51,983 bases of DNA from Flavobacteriaceae bacterium. GTDB taxonomy: Bacteria > Bacteroidota > Bacteroidia > Flavobacteriales > Flavobacteriaceae. The translations under genes were made by a program, and so were the position numbers. The notes beneath the pieces are model-generated. The model saw only the letters and a list, made by a program, of their open reading frames with translations. It had not been told where the DNA came from and ran no database searches. Below are positions 7,624 to 16,299 of this stretch, piece by piece; positions within the stretch are counted from its first letter, which is position 1, and every line of letters begins with the position of its first letter. The DNA lies in assembly GCA_002694465.1 (NCBI GenBank), contig NZMG01000031.1, positions 1 through 51,983 on the forward strand, read 5' to 3'.

Positions 7624-10600
7624 ATGAAATTATTTTATATCATCATAGCAATGGCAATTTGCCACCCATCTTCGGCTCAAATACTTGATAAGGTTAAAAA
7701 AACAGTGGGCAAGGTGACCAAGACTATTTCATTGGACAATCTTAGTAGAGATCCAATTACTACTTCATTTAACGATGTAGATAAAACAAAATACCTAGAA
7801 GATGATTTTGGCAATGATGCTGTATATAAAAATATACATGATCAACCTTATTCATGGGAAAAAGGTTTTTTTCTTACCCCTGGGTTTTATGAAGGAAATT
7901 TTTTATCGTTTTGTATAAAAGCAGGGACTTATGCCCCACAAAAAGGAAACGGTCGCTTTTATGCAGAGTTAAAAGGGCCAAAGGCAGATATCGTTTCGGC
8001 AATTATTGAGAGGTTTCAAAAGGATCCAGAAATCACTCAAAAAGATGTCCAGTTGTTGTTATGGGCAATAGTTGCAAAGGTAGACTTTCAGAAAATGAAG
8101 GGTGAAGTAAAAATAATTGCTTTAAAGATTCTCACTCCAGATCAAATTGCTCGATTGAGCAAAGGTGCTTTAGAAGAGTATACTTCAAAAGAAATAATTA
8201 AAGTAGCCAAAAAAAATGAAACACTTCGGTATATCATCGAAGCAGAAAATAAACTGCGAAGAAAGTATTATCAAGGAATTAATGATTATTCAGAATATGA
8301 AGCCATTGCCATGAGAGCTGGGATAGAACCTGTTGTGCATGGTTTTAATAAAGGTCGTTGGACCAAACACCCAAATGGATTCTTTATCCGTTATATCCTT
8401 CAGGGCTATAAAGGGACTTTAACTCAAATATATGTGCCAGATAATGATATAGAAGCTTATGCTCCCATAAAGGGGAAAGGCCCATCCATAAATGATTTCA
8501 ACACTCCTATTGCTGGAACATACTATAAATCTAGGAACTCTATAGCAACACCTGCAAACACAGCAGGCCAGCGAATAATCCAATCAGACGTACCTCCTGG
8601 GGAGGTCGTATGGGAAGAAGGAAGTGGTGGTGGATCTAGTGGATCTGGAGGTTCTGGAAATGATGAAAATAATGGCAATAACAATGGTCAAGGTGGTGGT
8701 CAAGGAGGAGGCAGTGATAACCAAGGAGGAAACGAGGATCAAAACAGTAATGATGACCAAAGTGGTGGACAAGATGGTAGTGATAACCAAGGTAGTGGTT
8801 CTGGAGAAAATAATGATACTGGGGGAGTTATACCATCTGATAATCAAGAAACCAATGCTTTTAAATGTGAAGAGGTAATAAATCCTATAGCAGATAAGAG
8901 CATTAGATTAGAAATGTTGAATCAAAATATACCAGGAGCGCTAGTTTGTGTATTTAAAGGAGATTCAATAATTCACATGAAAGCATATGGCAAAATGCGC
9001 TTAAACCATCCATTAACACTAAACACAAAATTACAATGGGCATCTATATCAAAGTCTGTTACAGCTGTAGCGGCAATACAAATGGTAGAAGAAGGCAGGT
9101 TGAAATTATCAGACCGCCCCTCTCAACTTCTCTCCTATTGGCCCAACAATGTTGAGGTTAAGGATATTAATGGGAAAAAGCTCACCGAAGATCGCTACGC
9201 CAAAATCACCTTACGTAATTTGCTTAACAATAGTAGCGGAATACAGCATTATGGAAGAGGAAAAAATAAGTCTCAAGAAACAACCTACAAAAACAGAACC
9301 GTGAAATTTGCAAATAATGACGAGTACACGCCATTAATCAATGGGGGATATAATGCAAAAAGCTCAGTATCACAATTTAACAAATCAGTTCTAGATTTTG
9401 ACCCTGGGAAAGATTATCTGTATTCCTCTTATGGATTTAACTTAGCAGGTGCTATGATTGATTCTAAAATTCATTTTGGATACGATAGCTGGGTAAAAAA
9501 GCATATCTCAGTTCGATTAGGTCTAAAGAATTTTAATGAGGCAAAAGGGGCAAAGAGCAGATATGGATATCAGGTTTTTGACGATGGAATTTACTCTAAT
9601 GCACTATTGGGAGATTATGACGATGTACTTCCAGCAGGTGGTTGGGAATCTACTATTTGTGATTTAGCCACTTATGCAAGAGCGCTCAGTAGAGGTGAAC
9701 TCATTAAAGAAAAAGACGCCCTTTGGAAAAATAGCAATGTGTTTAGAGGATATGGATTTGGCTTAAATCGCGCTGGAACGGGTAATGATACTGGAGCATT
9801 CCATGGTGGCACCAATAAGGGAAGTAGAGCCTATTTACACTTTTTCCCGAGTGATGAAACCGGTATAGTAATCCTTGCTCCTTTTACTCAAGCTGTACTG
9901 GAACGAATGGCTAGCAATCTAGTTGAAGATTTAAAAATACGACCCGGACTGTACAGCTCAGAAAAAAAACCAATGGATAAGTGTCGAAGAGGTATGAAAA
10001 GCGGTAAAGATTTATTTATTGGTGTTTGGAGGAAAACTGGTAATGAACAAATTATAAGAACTGGACTAGAGTTAGCAGAATTTCGAGATGAAATAAAAAT
10101 CATGCGGGACTATGGTTACCACCTTGATGATTTTGAAATTCACATTACCAATGACCATAAACAAATCTACGATGGTGTATTTAAAAAAGGTAGAAAAATC
10201 CAAGTTTTGGTTACTGGCAAAGGTTATGCTGATATGATACAAGAGGTTAATCGATTTAGATCTCAAAACCTCGAAATTGTCGATGTAGAGTATGGCCTAT
10301 TTGATCCTAGCTCAGACGATTTGATGCTCAATAGCTCATTAAATGCATTATTTGAAAAAGATGCGCCAGTATCCACATTAGAGTCTTGGAAAACACAAAG
10401 TGAATTTGTGCAACTGGTAACAGACTACAAATCCAATAATCTTAAAATAATTGATGTAGAAGGACACCCAAATCGTGAACAAACTATATTCACAGGGCTT
10501 TTTGTAAAAGGTACGGGCAACACTTTATTGATAGAGACACCTACCAAATTTATGGAAGGAATTCAAGCAGGTAGTTACGCTTCTTACGGCAAATTACTAG

Positions 10601-10812
10601 ACGTGGACATGTTTCTTCGGGGTGACGATCCCAAAGCACGTTTTGTTATAAGCATTTGGGAGCCTTCAAACATTAATATGCTCACTAGCTATGACACTGC
10701 TAAACAACCAGCGCTTGATTTCTGCACTTTTATGGATATGCATGAAGACAATAGAAATAATGGATACGAACTAATCGATTTAGATCGAATTTTTACGATT
10801 GTAAAAGATTAA
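7624..10812 (+). CDS. Exported serine hydrolase (beta-lactamase fold) with Gly-rich linker
   Basis: 1062 residues. Signal peptide (cleavage after S-S-A, before Q-I-L). An amphipathic helix D-K-V-K-K-T-V-G-K-V-T opens the mature chain. An N-terminal domain of unknown family follows (~45-330, with T-P-G-F-Y-E-G and C-I-K-A-G-T-Y). A linker rich in Gly, Asn, Asp and Gln lies at ~333-406. The class-C beta-lactamase/DD-peptidase-type catalytic domain (~420-780) has S474-I-S-K477 (nucleophile and general base), Y600-S-S and H727-G-G-T. The last ~270 residues contain repeats of the form F-x-x-x-V-x-x-Y...L-x-I-x-D-V-E, resembling the Bacterial Tandem Repeat Domain 1 units that accompany polyglycine-hydrolase-type serine hydrolases. 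The substrate is probably a peptide or peptidoglycan-like amide or ester. The largest product of the operon. Catalytic residues are seen directly; the substrate is inferred. Confidence 0.8.
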   Translation: MKLFYIIIAMAICHPSSAQILDKVKKTVGKVTKTISLDNLSRDPITTSFNDVDKTKYLEDDFGNDAVYKNIHDQPYSWEKGFFLTPGFYEGNFLSFCIKAGTYAPQKGNGRFYAELKGPKADIVSAIIERFQKDPEITQKDVQLLLWAIVAKVDFQKMKGEVKIIALKILTPDQIARLSKGALEEYTSKEIIKVAKKNETLRYIIEAENKLRRKYYQGINDYSEYEAIAMRAGIEPVVHGFNKGRWTKHPNGFFIRYILQGYKGTLTQIYVPDNDIEAYAPIKGKGPSINDFNTPIAGTYYKSRNSIATPANTAGQRIIQSDVPPGEVVWEEGSGGGSSGSGGSGNDENNGNNNGQGGGQGGGSDNQGGNEDQNSNDDQSGGQDGSDNQGSGSGENNDTGGVIPSDNQETNAFKCEEVINPIADKSIRLEMLNQNIPGALVCVFKGDSIIHMKAYGKMRLNHPLTLNTKLQWASISKSVTAVAAIQMVEEGRLKLSDRPSQLLSYWPNNVEVKDINGKKLTEDRYAKITLRNLLNNSSGIQHYGRGKNKSQETTYKNRTVKFANNDEYTPLINGGYNAKSSVSQFNKSVLDFDPGKDYLYSSYGFNLAGAMIDSKIHFGYDSWVKKHISVRLGLKNFNEAKGAKSRYGYQVFDDGIYSNALLGDYDDVLPAGGWESTICDLATYARALSRGELIKEKDALWKNSNVFRGYGFGLNRAGTGNDTGAFHGGTNKGSRAYLHFFPSDETGIVILAPFTQAVLERMASNLVEDLKIRPGLYSSEKKPMDKCRRGMKSGKDLFIGVWRKTGNEQIIRTGLELAEFRDEIKIMRDYGYHLDDFEIHITNDHKQIYDGVFKKGRKIQVLVTGKGYADMIQEVNRFRSQNLEIVDVEYGLFDPSSDDLMLNSSLNALFEKDAPVSTLESWKTQSEFVQLVTDYKSNNLKIIDVEGHPNREQTIFTGLFVKGTGNTLLIETPTKFMEGIQAGSYASYGKLLDVDMFLRGDDPKARFVISIWEPSNINMLTSYDTAKQPALDFCTFMDMHEDNRNNGYELIDLDRIFTIVKD

Positions 10813-10857
10813 ACCAAGATATATAAAAAATTATAAAAACTCTATAATAGTAAAATC

Positions 10858-11715
10858 ATGAAAACTAAACACCTATTCGCTTTTCTCTTTTGCGCAATGC
10901 TGTCAATACCATCGGCAGAAGCGCAATTATTAAAAAAAATAAAAGATAAGGTTTCAGAAGTGACCGGTTCAAATAAGAAAGAGGAGACAAATTCTGAAAA
11001 TGAAGAAAATGCAGAATCTGAAGAAAACACAGAACCCGACACTCCAACCGAAGAAGAAAAACAAGCCAATGAAACCAAAATAGGGAATTTTTTTGGTGGC
11101 GGAATGGAGGGTGTGCCAGACACCTATACTTTTTCTTACGCATTAACATACGAAATGACTAGCGGTAAAGAAACCAATGCTTTAGAATATCTTCTAGAGC
11201 CAGATGCTGCTTACTTTGGCAATAAAATGGATGATCCAAGGGCCAATCAAATTATTGTGTATGACTTAAAGAAGAACCTCATGGTCACTTTTATGGAGAA
11301 TGACCAACAAAAAATGGCTATGAAAATGCGAATGCCCAATATGAAAAAAGCTGAAAAGAAATTCGGTAAGAAAATTATTCCTGAAGATGAAGAAGACGTG
11401 CAAATAATACCCATTGAAGGAAAAACCATTTTAGGGTATCAGTGCAACGGATTTCAAGTAACCTCCAAGGACGGTGTAGGTAAGTTTTGGGTCACTAATG
11501 ATGCCCCCGTAAGTTTAAACGGTGTGTATGCTAACTTTAATTCACTACCAAAAAGCGCCAAGGACAAAGCGCTACCTCTTAATGAAAAATCGTTGGTTAT
11601 GGAAATGATGTATACCGCCAATAAAGGAAAAAAGAACAATATGCACATGATCTGTACCCAATTAGAGGAAAATCATATTGAAATTCACAAGGAGGATTAT
11701 AAATCCGGAATGTAA
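10858..11715 (+). CDS. Exported DUF4412-type protein
   Basis: 285 residues with a signal peptide ending A-E-A before Q-L-L. The mature N-terminus L-K-K-I-K-D-K-V-S-E-V-T closely mirrors that of the preceding serine hydrolase. A very acidic Glu/Asn-rich spacer (~40-72) follows. The C-terminal ~200 residues have the DUF4412 pattern, with a central K-T-I-L-G-Y-Q-C motif, then F-W-V-T-N-D-A-P and a Met-rich middle. DUF4412 proteins are periplasmic or surface proteins of unknown role, found mainly in Bacteroidota. It shares the operon with its neighbours (45-base and 21-base gaps). Confidence 0.75.
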   Translation: MKTKHLFAFLFCAMLSIPSAEAQLLKKIKDKVSEVTGSNKKEETNSENEENAESEENTEPDTPTEEEKQANETKIGNFFGGGMEGVPDTYTFSYALTYEMTSGKETNALEYLLEPDAAYFGNKMDDPRANQIIVYDLKKNLMVTFMENDQQKMAMKMRMPNMKKAEKKFGKKIIPEDEEDVQIIPIEGKTILGYQCNGFQVTSKDGVGKFWVTNDAPVSLNGVYANFNSLPKSAKDKALPLNEKSLVMEMMYTANKGKKNNMHMICTQLEENHIEIHKEDYKSGM

Positions 11716-11736
11716 ATTTCATTAAAAACACAAATT

Positions 11737-12567
11737 ATGAAAACTAAAACACTACTCGTCTTTTTACTATGCTGTTTTTGCTTCTGTCAAATAACACTTG
11801 CACAAGATCCTGTTCCTGAAGATTACTTTGACCTTTTCGACAATGAGGAAACGGAGGAAGAGGGAGATGATCAAATCAAAACTCCAATGGAGGAATTATG
11901 GGATATGGATCCTTCCATGAAAGAAGGTGATAAAATTAAAGCAATATTAAATAATTCAGGAGCTGTGGGAAGTTTCGGCGGCAATGCGATAAGTAGCTAT
12001 AATATGGTAATGGAAGGTTGTGATGCTACCTATGTTTGTATGTATAACACCCTAAAAAAAGTATATAAAATTTATTTATATGAAAAAGCATTAAGTGAGA
12101 AAGAGGAAAAACTAGGATGTAGTAGAAAAAAAGAACTATTACAGGATTATGCCTTGTTTATAGTATCCATGAATTTAGACCTCTACTGCATTGAACAACT
12201 GCATCCTGATGGGAACGAATTGGAAGATTTCGAATTAATCAATGCTATGCTTGCCATGGGAGACATTGTTGATGATTCTCGGAGAGACACAGACGTTAGT
12301 GAGCCAGTTTTTCTACCAATGCTCATACCATATCGAAGATTGAGACCTAAAGTAAACCCTTATTGTTCTGAAGACCTAATTATAAAAAACCGTGAAAGTA
12401 ATGTACGCGCTTGTGATTGTGGTGACTATAGTGGCACATTGGATTTAGAAGAAAAGAACAAATTGCTTAAAAACATTCGAACGATTATTGATGACATCAA
12501 TCCTATGTGGCAAATGTCTAGAGCTATACAAATTAATCAACATCTAAAAGCACTGCCTTGTAAATAA
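11737..12567 (+). CDS. Unknown exported Cys-containing protein, 276 residues
   Basis: Signal peptide M-K-T-K-T-L-L-V-F, nearly the same start as the preceding gene, with cleavage after T-L-A before Q-D. An acidic stretch (N-E-E-T-E-E-E-G-D-D) follows, then a mainly helical domain. The mature part holds about eight cysteines, including C-D-A-T-Y-V-C and C-D-C-G-D near the C-terminus and a Cys-Lys at the very end, so disulfides in the periplasm or outside are likely. I recognise no family. It is co-directional and tightly packed in the HTCS operon. Confidence 0.7.
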   Translation: MKTKTLLVFLLCCFCFCQITLAQDPVPEDYFDLFDNEETEEEGDDQIKTPMEELWDMDPSMKEGDKIKAILNNSGAVGSFGGNAISSYNMVMEGCDATYVCMYNTLKKVYKIYLYEKALSEKEEKLGCSRKKELLQDYALFIVSMNLDLYCIEQLHPDGNELEDFELINAMLAMGDIVDDSRRDTDVSEPVFLPMLIPYRRLRPKVNPYCSEDLIIKNRESNVRACDCGDYSGTLDLEEKNKLLKNIRTIIDDINPMWQMSRAIQINQHLKALPCK

Positions 12568-12584
12568 CCATTAAAAATAACCCT

Positions 12585-13196
12585 ATGAGCTACTTAAAAT
12601 ACATCACAATTACGCTGTTTTTCTCAATTTTAGTGACTGCCTGTGGCAAGGATGCTAAAAAGCTAGAAAACGAGATGGAGAATACAACTCAAACAATTAG
12701 TAATACTAAAAATGTAGTGAATGAGGCTTCTGAGATGCAAGAGAACATCCAGCAATTGCATGAAAAAGAATATCTAACCAAAGAGCAGTGGGGAAGTTGG
12801 TTACCGGAAAAGGTACTCGATATGCCTCTAACGTTTTCCCAAATAAATTTTATGCCGGGTCTTGGCTCCTGTGGTGCAAACTATAAAATTGGGAATAAAA
12901 GAATTCGCGTTATGGTTATAGACGGTGCAGGGGAAAGAGGAGCTGGCGGCGTTGGTCCCTACCGTATGTCCAGCAAAATGGAGTATAATACCGAAGACGA
13001 ATGGGGCTATACCAAAACAGTGGTTATCGATGGAGTAAACGCAAAAAGAAGTTATGTGAAAACTAGTGGTATGTATAGCTTATCTATGTATTATGCCAAT
13101 AGATTTGCTGTAGATATTGAAATACATAACTTTTCAGAAGATATGTTAGAAGAAATTGTTGAAGCGTTGAATTTAAGTGAATTAAAAAAGTTTTAA
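12585..13196 (+). CDS. Unknown lipoprotein, 203 residues
   Basis: Lipobox V-T-A-C (Cys21). A short coiled-coil-like helix (L-E-N-E-M-E-N-T-T-Q..., ~28-60) leads into a compact domain beginning with W-G-S-W-L-P-E-K-V-L. The Gly-rich core (G-A-G-E-R-G-A-G-G-V-G-P-Y) and a terminal pattern (F-A-V-D-I-E-I-H-N-F, then M-L-E-E-I-V-E-A-L-N-L) look like a small alpha/beta fold. Family unknown. A 4-base gap to the next gene indicates translational coupling. Confidence 0.7.
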   Translation: MSYLKYITITLFFSILVTACGKDAKKLENEMENTTQTISNTKNVVNEASEMQENIQQLHEKEYLTKEQWGSWLPEKVLDMPLTFSQINFMPGLGSCGANYKIGNKRIRVMVIDGAGERGAGGVGPYRMSSKMEYNTEDEWGYTKTVVIDGVNAKRSYVKTSGMYSLSMYYANRFAVDIEIHNFSEDMLEEIVEALNLSELKKF

Positions 13197-13200
13197 TAAG

Positions 13201-14076
13201 ATGAAACACACACTATTATTGTTGATGATTCTAACGTGTATGGGTTGTAACGATAAAACAACATCCCAGAATAATTTCTCCAAAAGTGAATCTCAATCTA
13301 AAGCTACAAATTCAGATATTTCAAAAAAACAGACAGATCAACGAGCTCCTGTAAAAGTGGAATCAACTCTAAACAATCAGGATGATTGGTACTGGAAAAA
13401 CACCCAAATGAGTGAAAACAATAGGTTTGAAAACTGGGAACAAGGTCCAGTAGATCTTGTTATGACATACCGTTATAGAAATAACAAAAACACTCCAGAA
13501 ACTATTGATGTGGGGCACATTGACGGAAATGGAAACCTTATCATGAAACTACCTGAAACTATTCAAACGGAAACAAAAGTGAGCAATATAGCCAACCTAG
13601 TGTTTTACGATATTCAGGACATGGCCACCTTGAGTTCTCATAATCCTACGGCGGGTTACTTCGGAAAAACTACCATACAGGTGGTAAAAAACGGGGCGGT
13701 TATAGGAAACCTCACGTTGGGTAATTCGGTACGTGTTACTTACAACCTTTCCAACCAAAGTACGTTGACCATGGGTGATGAAGGATACCTCATTTCTTGG
13801 GTATATTTAGATGAACTTGCTAGTATAAAAGGGACCGAGGAAACAAAAAATACCGTTAGAAGGGACGGAACAAACACAATTGAAGCTGAAAATATCGTGG
13901 TGTATACGCTCGACTATAAACCAGGATGGAATTTGGTGAAAACAGAAGTAATTGGAAAATATGACTTAGATCACGAAAGAGGACTCAATGCATCTTGGTT
14001 TAAAAAACATGTGCATACTGTAATTTCAGAAATCCCAAGCGATGCAAAATACTTCTTTAGAAAGTTTAATGATTAA
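13201..14076 (+). CDS. Unknown lipoprotein, 291 residues
   Basis: Lipobox C-M-G-C (Cys16), followed by a long Ser/Lys/Gln-rich tether to about residue 58. The globular part begins D-D-W-Y-W-K-N-T-Q and is beta-rich. A V-G-H-I-D-G-N-G-N-L segment is followed by paired strands and an aromatic C-terminal third. It ends K-Y-F-F-R-K-F-N-D. The long tether suggests anchoring to the inner face of the outer membrane or display at the surface. No family recognised. Confidence 0.7.
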   Translation: MKHTLLLLMILTCMGCNDKTTSQNNFSKSESQSKATNSDISKKQTDQRAPVKVESTLNNQDDWYWKNTQMSENNRFENWEQGPVDLVMTYRYRNNKNTPETIDVGHIDGNGNLIMKLPETIQTETKVSNIANLVFYDIQDMATLSSHNPTAGYFGKTTIQVVKNGAVIGNLTLGNSVRVTYNLSNQSTLTMGDEGYLISWVYLDELASIKGTEETKNTVRRDGTNTIEAENIVVYTLDYKPGWNLVKTEVIGKYDLDHERGLNASWFKKHVHTVISEIPSDAKYFFRKFND

Positions 14077-14122
14077 TAACAGTATTAAGAGACTCAATTT
14101 ATAAACCTTGAAAATAAAATAT

Positions 14123-15082
14123 ATGAAAAGCAATTATACCATTCTAACTCTATTATTGATTTCAATAATTTTGGTCATTGGCTGTAAAAATAAAAACAAA
14201 TTAGGGGCTAATGACAGGACTATAGAGGAAAAAGTTCAAGAAAATTTCACTAATAGTATAGATATTGTTACCCGGTCAATGGAGTTTCAAACGCTAGATT
14301 CAATTCCTTCAGGATGGAATACTTTTAAGTATAAAAACTTATCAAACGAAACTCATTTTTTCTTGATGGATAAATACCCAGAAGGTAAAAACGTTACGCA
14401 TACCATAGAGGAGGTGGCTCCTGTATTTGAAAAAGGGATGCAACTTATTAATGAAGGTAAACGAGAAGAGGGTTTTGCTGCATTTGGAAAGCTACCTAAA
14501 TGGTTTGGAGATATAGTTTTTTCTGGTGGCTCTGGACTCATTGGTCCAAAAAAGACAGCGATAACCACCATTCATTTAGAACCTGGCTATTATATTATGG
14601 AGTGTTATGTAAAAATGCCAAACGGCATGTTTCATACTTCTATGGGAATGGCCAAACCCATAATTGTAACTAAGGAAGATAGCGGAAATAAGCCACCTGA
14701 ACCTACCATTAACATTACTATCTCCAATGAGTATGGCATTAAATATGATAAAGCGATTACTAAAGGGAAGCAAATATTTTCAGTATTTTATAAAGAACAA
14801 AAACATCACGAAAATTTCATGCAACACGATGTAAATTTAGTGAGATTGGAAGGAAATGCAAGCCTTGAGGAGCTTGAAAAATGGATGGATTGGTCAGACC
14901 CAAAAGGGTTAATAACACCAGTTCCATTAGGTATAACCTTTTTAGGTGGTGTAAATGATATGCCCGAAGGTAAAACGGGTTATTTTTATGCCGATTTGAA
15001 ACCTGGTAAATATGCCTTGATTTCAGAAGTGCCTAATTCGCGAGAAAAAGGTCTGTTAAAAGAGTTTGAAGTAAAAGATTAG
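14123..15082 (+). CDS. Lipoprotein with two cupredoxin-like halves
   Basis: I start at ATG 14123; a TTG five codons upstream (14108) is less likely. Lipobox V-I-G-C (Cys21). The first half contains L-E-P-G-Y-Y-I-M-E-C-Y-V-K and, ten residues later, F-H-T-S-M-G-M-A-K-P, close to the Cys, His and Met pattern of blue-copper-like domains in secreted Bacteroidota proteins. The second half repeats the layout (L-K-P-G-K-Y-A-L-I-S-E-V) without the Cys/His/Met residues. Metal binding by the first half is possible but not shown. It is the last gene of the operon and overlaps ribBA, which converges on it, by 4 bases. Confidence 0.7.
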   Translation: MKSNYTILTLLLISIILVIGCKNKNKLGANDRTIEEKVQENFTNSIDIVTRSMEFQTLDSIPSGWNTFKYKNLSNETHFFLMDKYPEGKNVTHTIEEVAPVFEKGMQLINEGKREEGFAAFGKLPKWFGDIVFSGGSGLIGPKKTAITTIHLEPGYYIMECYVKMPNGMFHTSMGMAKPIIVTKEDSGNKPPEPTINITISNEYGIKYDKAITKGKQIFSVFYKEQKHHENFMQHDVNLVRLEGNASLEELEKWMDWSDPKGLITPVPLGITFLGGVNDMPEGKTGYFYADLKPGKYALISEVPNSREKGLLKEFEVKD

Positions 15083-16227
15083 TACGTTACATACTCAATA
15101 ATCTCCAATCCATACCCAATCATTCCCACTCGTTTGGTTTGCTGGCTATTGGAAATCAATCTTATTTTATGAATGCCTAAATCGTGAAGAATTTGTGCAC
15201 CTATGCCAAAGTCTTTTGTGTCCATTGGGATTCGAGGGGCTTTTACTACTTCTCCTTCAATTTGACTTTCTTTTAGGGTAGCTAAACGACTTAACAAGTT
15301 AAGGGCTTGCGTTTCTTGGTCTATAAAAACTATGGCTCCTTTTCCTTCGGTATTAATCACCTGAAACATTTCGTCTAATTGTTGCTCGGCATTGCTCGTG
15401 AGTGTACCTAAAATATCGTGGTTTACTAAAGTGGCGTTAACTCTTACAGGAACAGGCTCGTTTTCTTTCCATTGCCCTTTGGTTAACGCAATATGAATTT
15501 GATTATTGGTCGTTTGCTGATAAGCTCGTAAACGAAAACGTCCAAATTTTGTTTCAATAGTGAAATCTTCCTTTTTCTGAATTAAAGAATCATGCTCCAT
15601 ACGATACGCCACCAAATCTTCAATAGAAACCAATTTTAAATCGAATTTTTTTGCTACCTCTACCAATTGAGGAAGGCGCGCCATGGTTCCGTCTTCATTC
15701 ATTATTTCAACAATCACACCCGCGGGTTTTAACCCTGCTAAACGAGCAAAATCAATAGCAGCTTCAGTATGCCCCGTTCTACGTAACACACCACCTTCTT
15801 TCGCTTTTAGTGGAAAAATATGCCCAGGCCGACTTAAATCGTGAGGCTTGGTTTTAGAATCAATAAGTGCTTTTATGGTTTTTGCTCTATCTGAAGCTGA
15901 AATTCCGGTAGTAACCCCATTTCCTTTGGCATCCACAGAGATGGTAAAAGCCGTTTCCATTGGGTCTGTATTGTTACCAACCATCATTTCTAAATGCAGG
16001 TCTTTACAGCGTGACTCGGTAAGTGGGGTACAAATAAGGCCGCGACCGTGTTTCGCCATAAAATTGATCATTTCTGGAGAAACCATCTCGGCAGCAGCCA
16101 CAAAATCTCCTTCATTCTCACGGTCTTGGTCATCAACCACAATAATAACCTTGCCATTTTTTATATCTTCAATTGCCTCTTCTATAGTATTGAGCTGAAT
16201 CATGGTGCCGTTTTGTGTAGCAATCAT
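15079..16227 (-). CDS. ribBA: RibBA: DHBP synthase fused to a degenerate GTP cyclohydrolase II domain
   Basis: 382 residues. The N-terminal ~210 residues are a complete 3,4-dihydroxy-2-butanone 4-phosphate synthase (RibB) with D-D-x-D-R-E-N-E-G-D, R-T-G-H-T-E-A and G-L-K-P-A-G-V motifs, which makes the four-carbon unit of riboflavin from ribulose 5-phosphate. The C-terminal ~170 residues align with GTP cyclohydrolase II. The zinc site C-x(2)-G-x(8)-C-x-C is gone: the place reads V-N-H-D-I-L-G-T-L-T-S-N-A-E-Q-Q-L. The RibA half is therefore probably not catalytic and may act in structure or regulation. It has its own TAnnTTTG promoter. The 3' end is duplicated as a relic at 2264-2323. Confidence 0.93.
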   Translation of the reverse strand: MIATQNGTMIQLNTIEEAIEDIKNGKVIIVVDDQDRENEGDFVAAAEMVSPEMINFMAKHGRGLICTPLTESRCKDLHLEMMVGNNTDPMETAFTISVDAKGNGVTTGISASDRAKTIKALIDSKTKPHDLSRPGHIFPLKAKEGGVLRRTGHTEAAIDFARLAGLKPAGVIVEIMNEDGTMARLPQLVEVAKKFDLKLVSIEDLVAYRMEHDSLIQKKEDFTIETKFGRFRLRAYQQTTNNQIHIALTKGQWKENEPVPVRVNATLVNHDILGTLTSNAEQQLDEMFQVINTEGKGAIVFIDQETQALNLLSRLATLKESQIEGEVVKAPRIPMDTKDFGIGAQILHDLGIHKIRLISNSQQTKRVGMIGYGLEIIEYVTY

Positions 16228-16247
16228 TTTTTGAACGATTTAGACTG

Positions 16248-16255
16248 CAAAGATA
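16248..16255 (-). promoter_or_regulatory. Promoter -7 element of ribBA
   Basis: On the minus strand TATCTTTG, an exact TAnnTTTG match, lies 20 bases before the ribBA start codon. A clear -33 TTG at the usual distance is not seen. Confidence 0.55.
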
Positions 16256-16299
16256 CGGAAAGTATGGAAGTTATTTTGACTATTGAGAAGATGTAGTTT

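Noticed and set aside
8584..8878. Open frames on both strands across the Gly-rich linker of the serine hydrolase
   Set aside because: They are by-products of low-complexity GGT/GAT/AAT repeats; products are monotonous Thr/Ile or Val/Met strings without start context.
14108..14122. TTG start for the cupredoxin-like lipoprotein
   Set aside because: The ATG at 14123 places a normal short n-region before the lipobox; the extra five residues add nothing.
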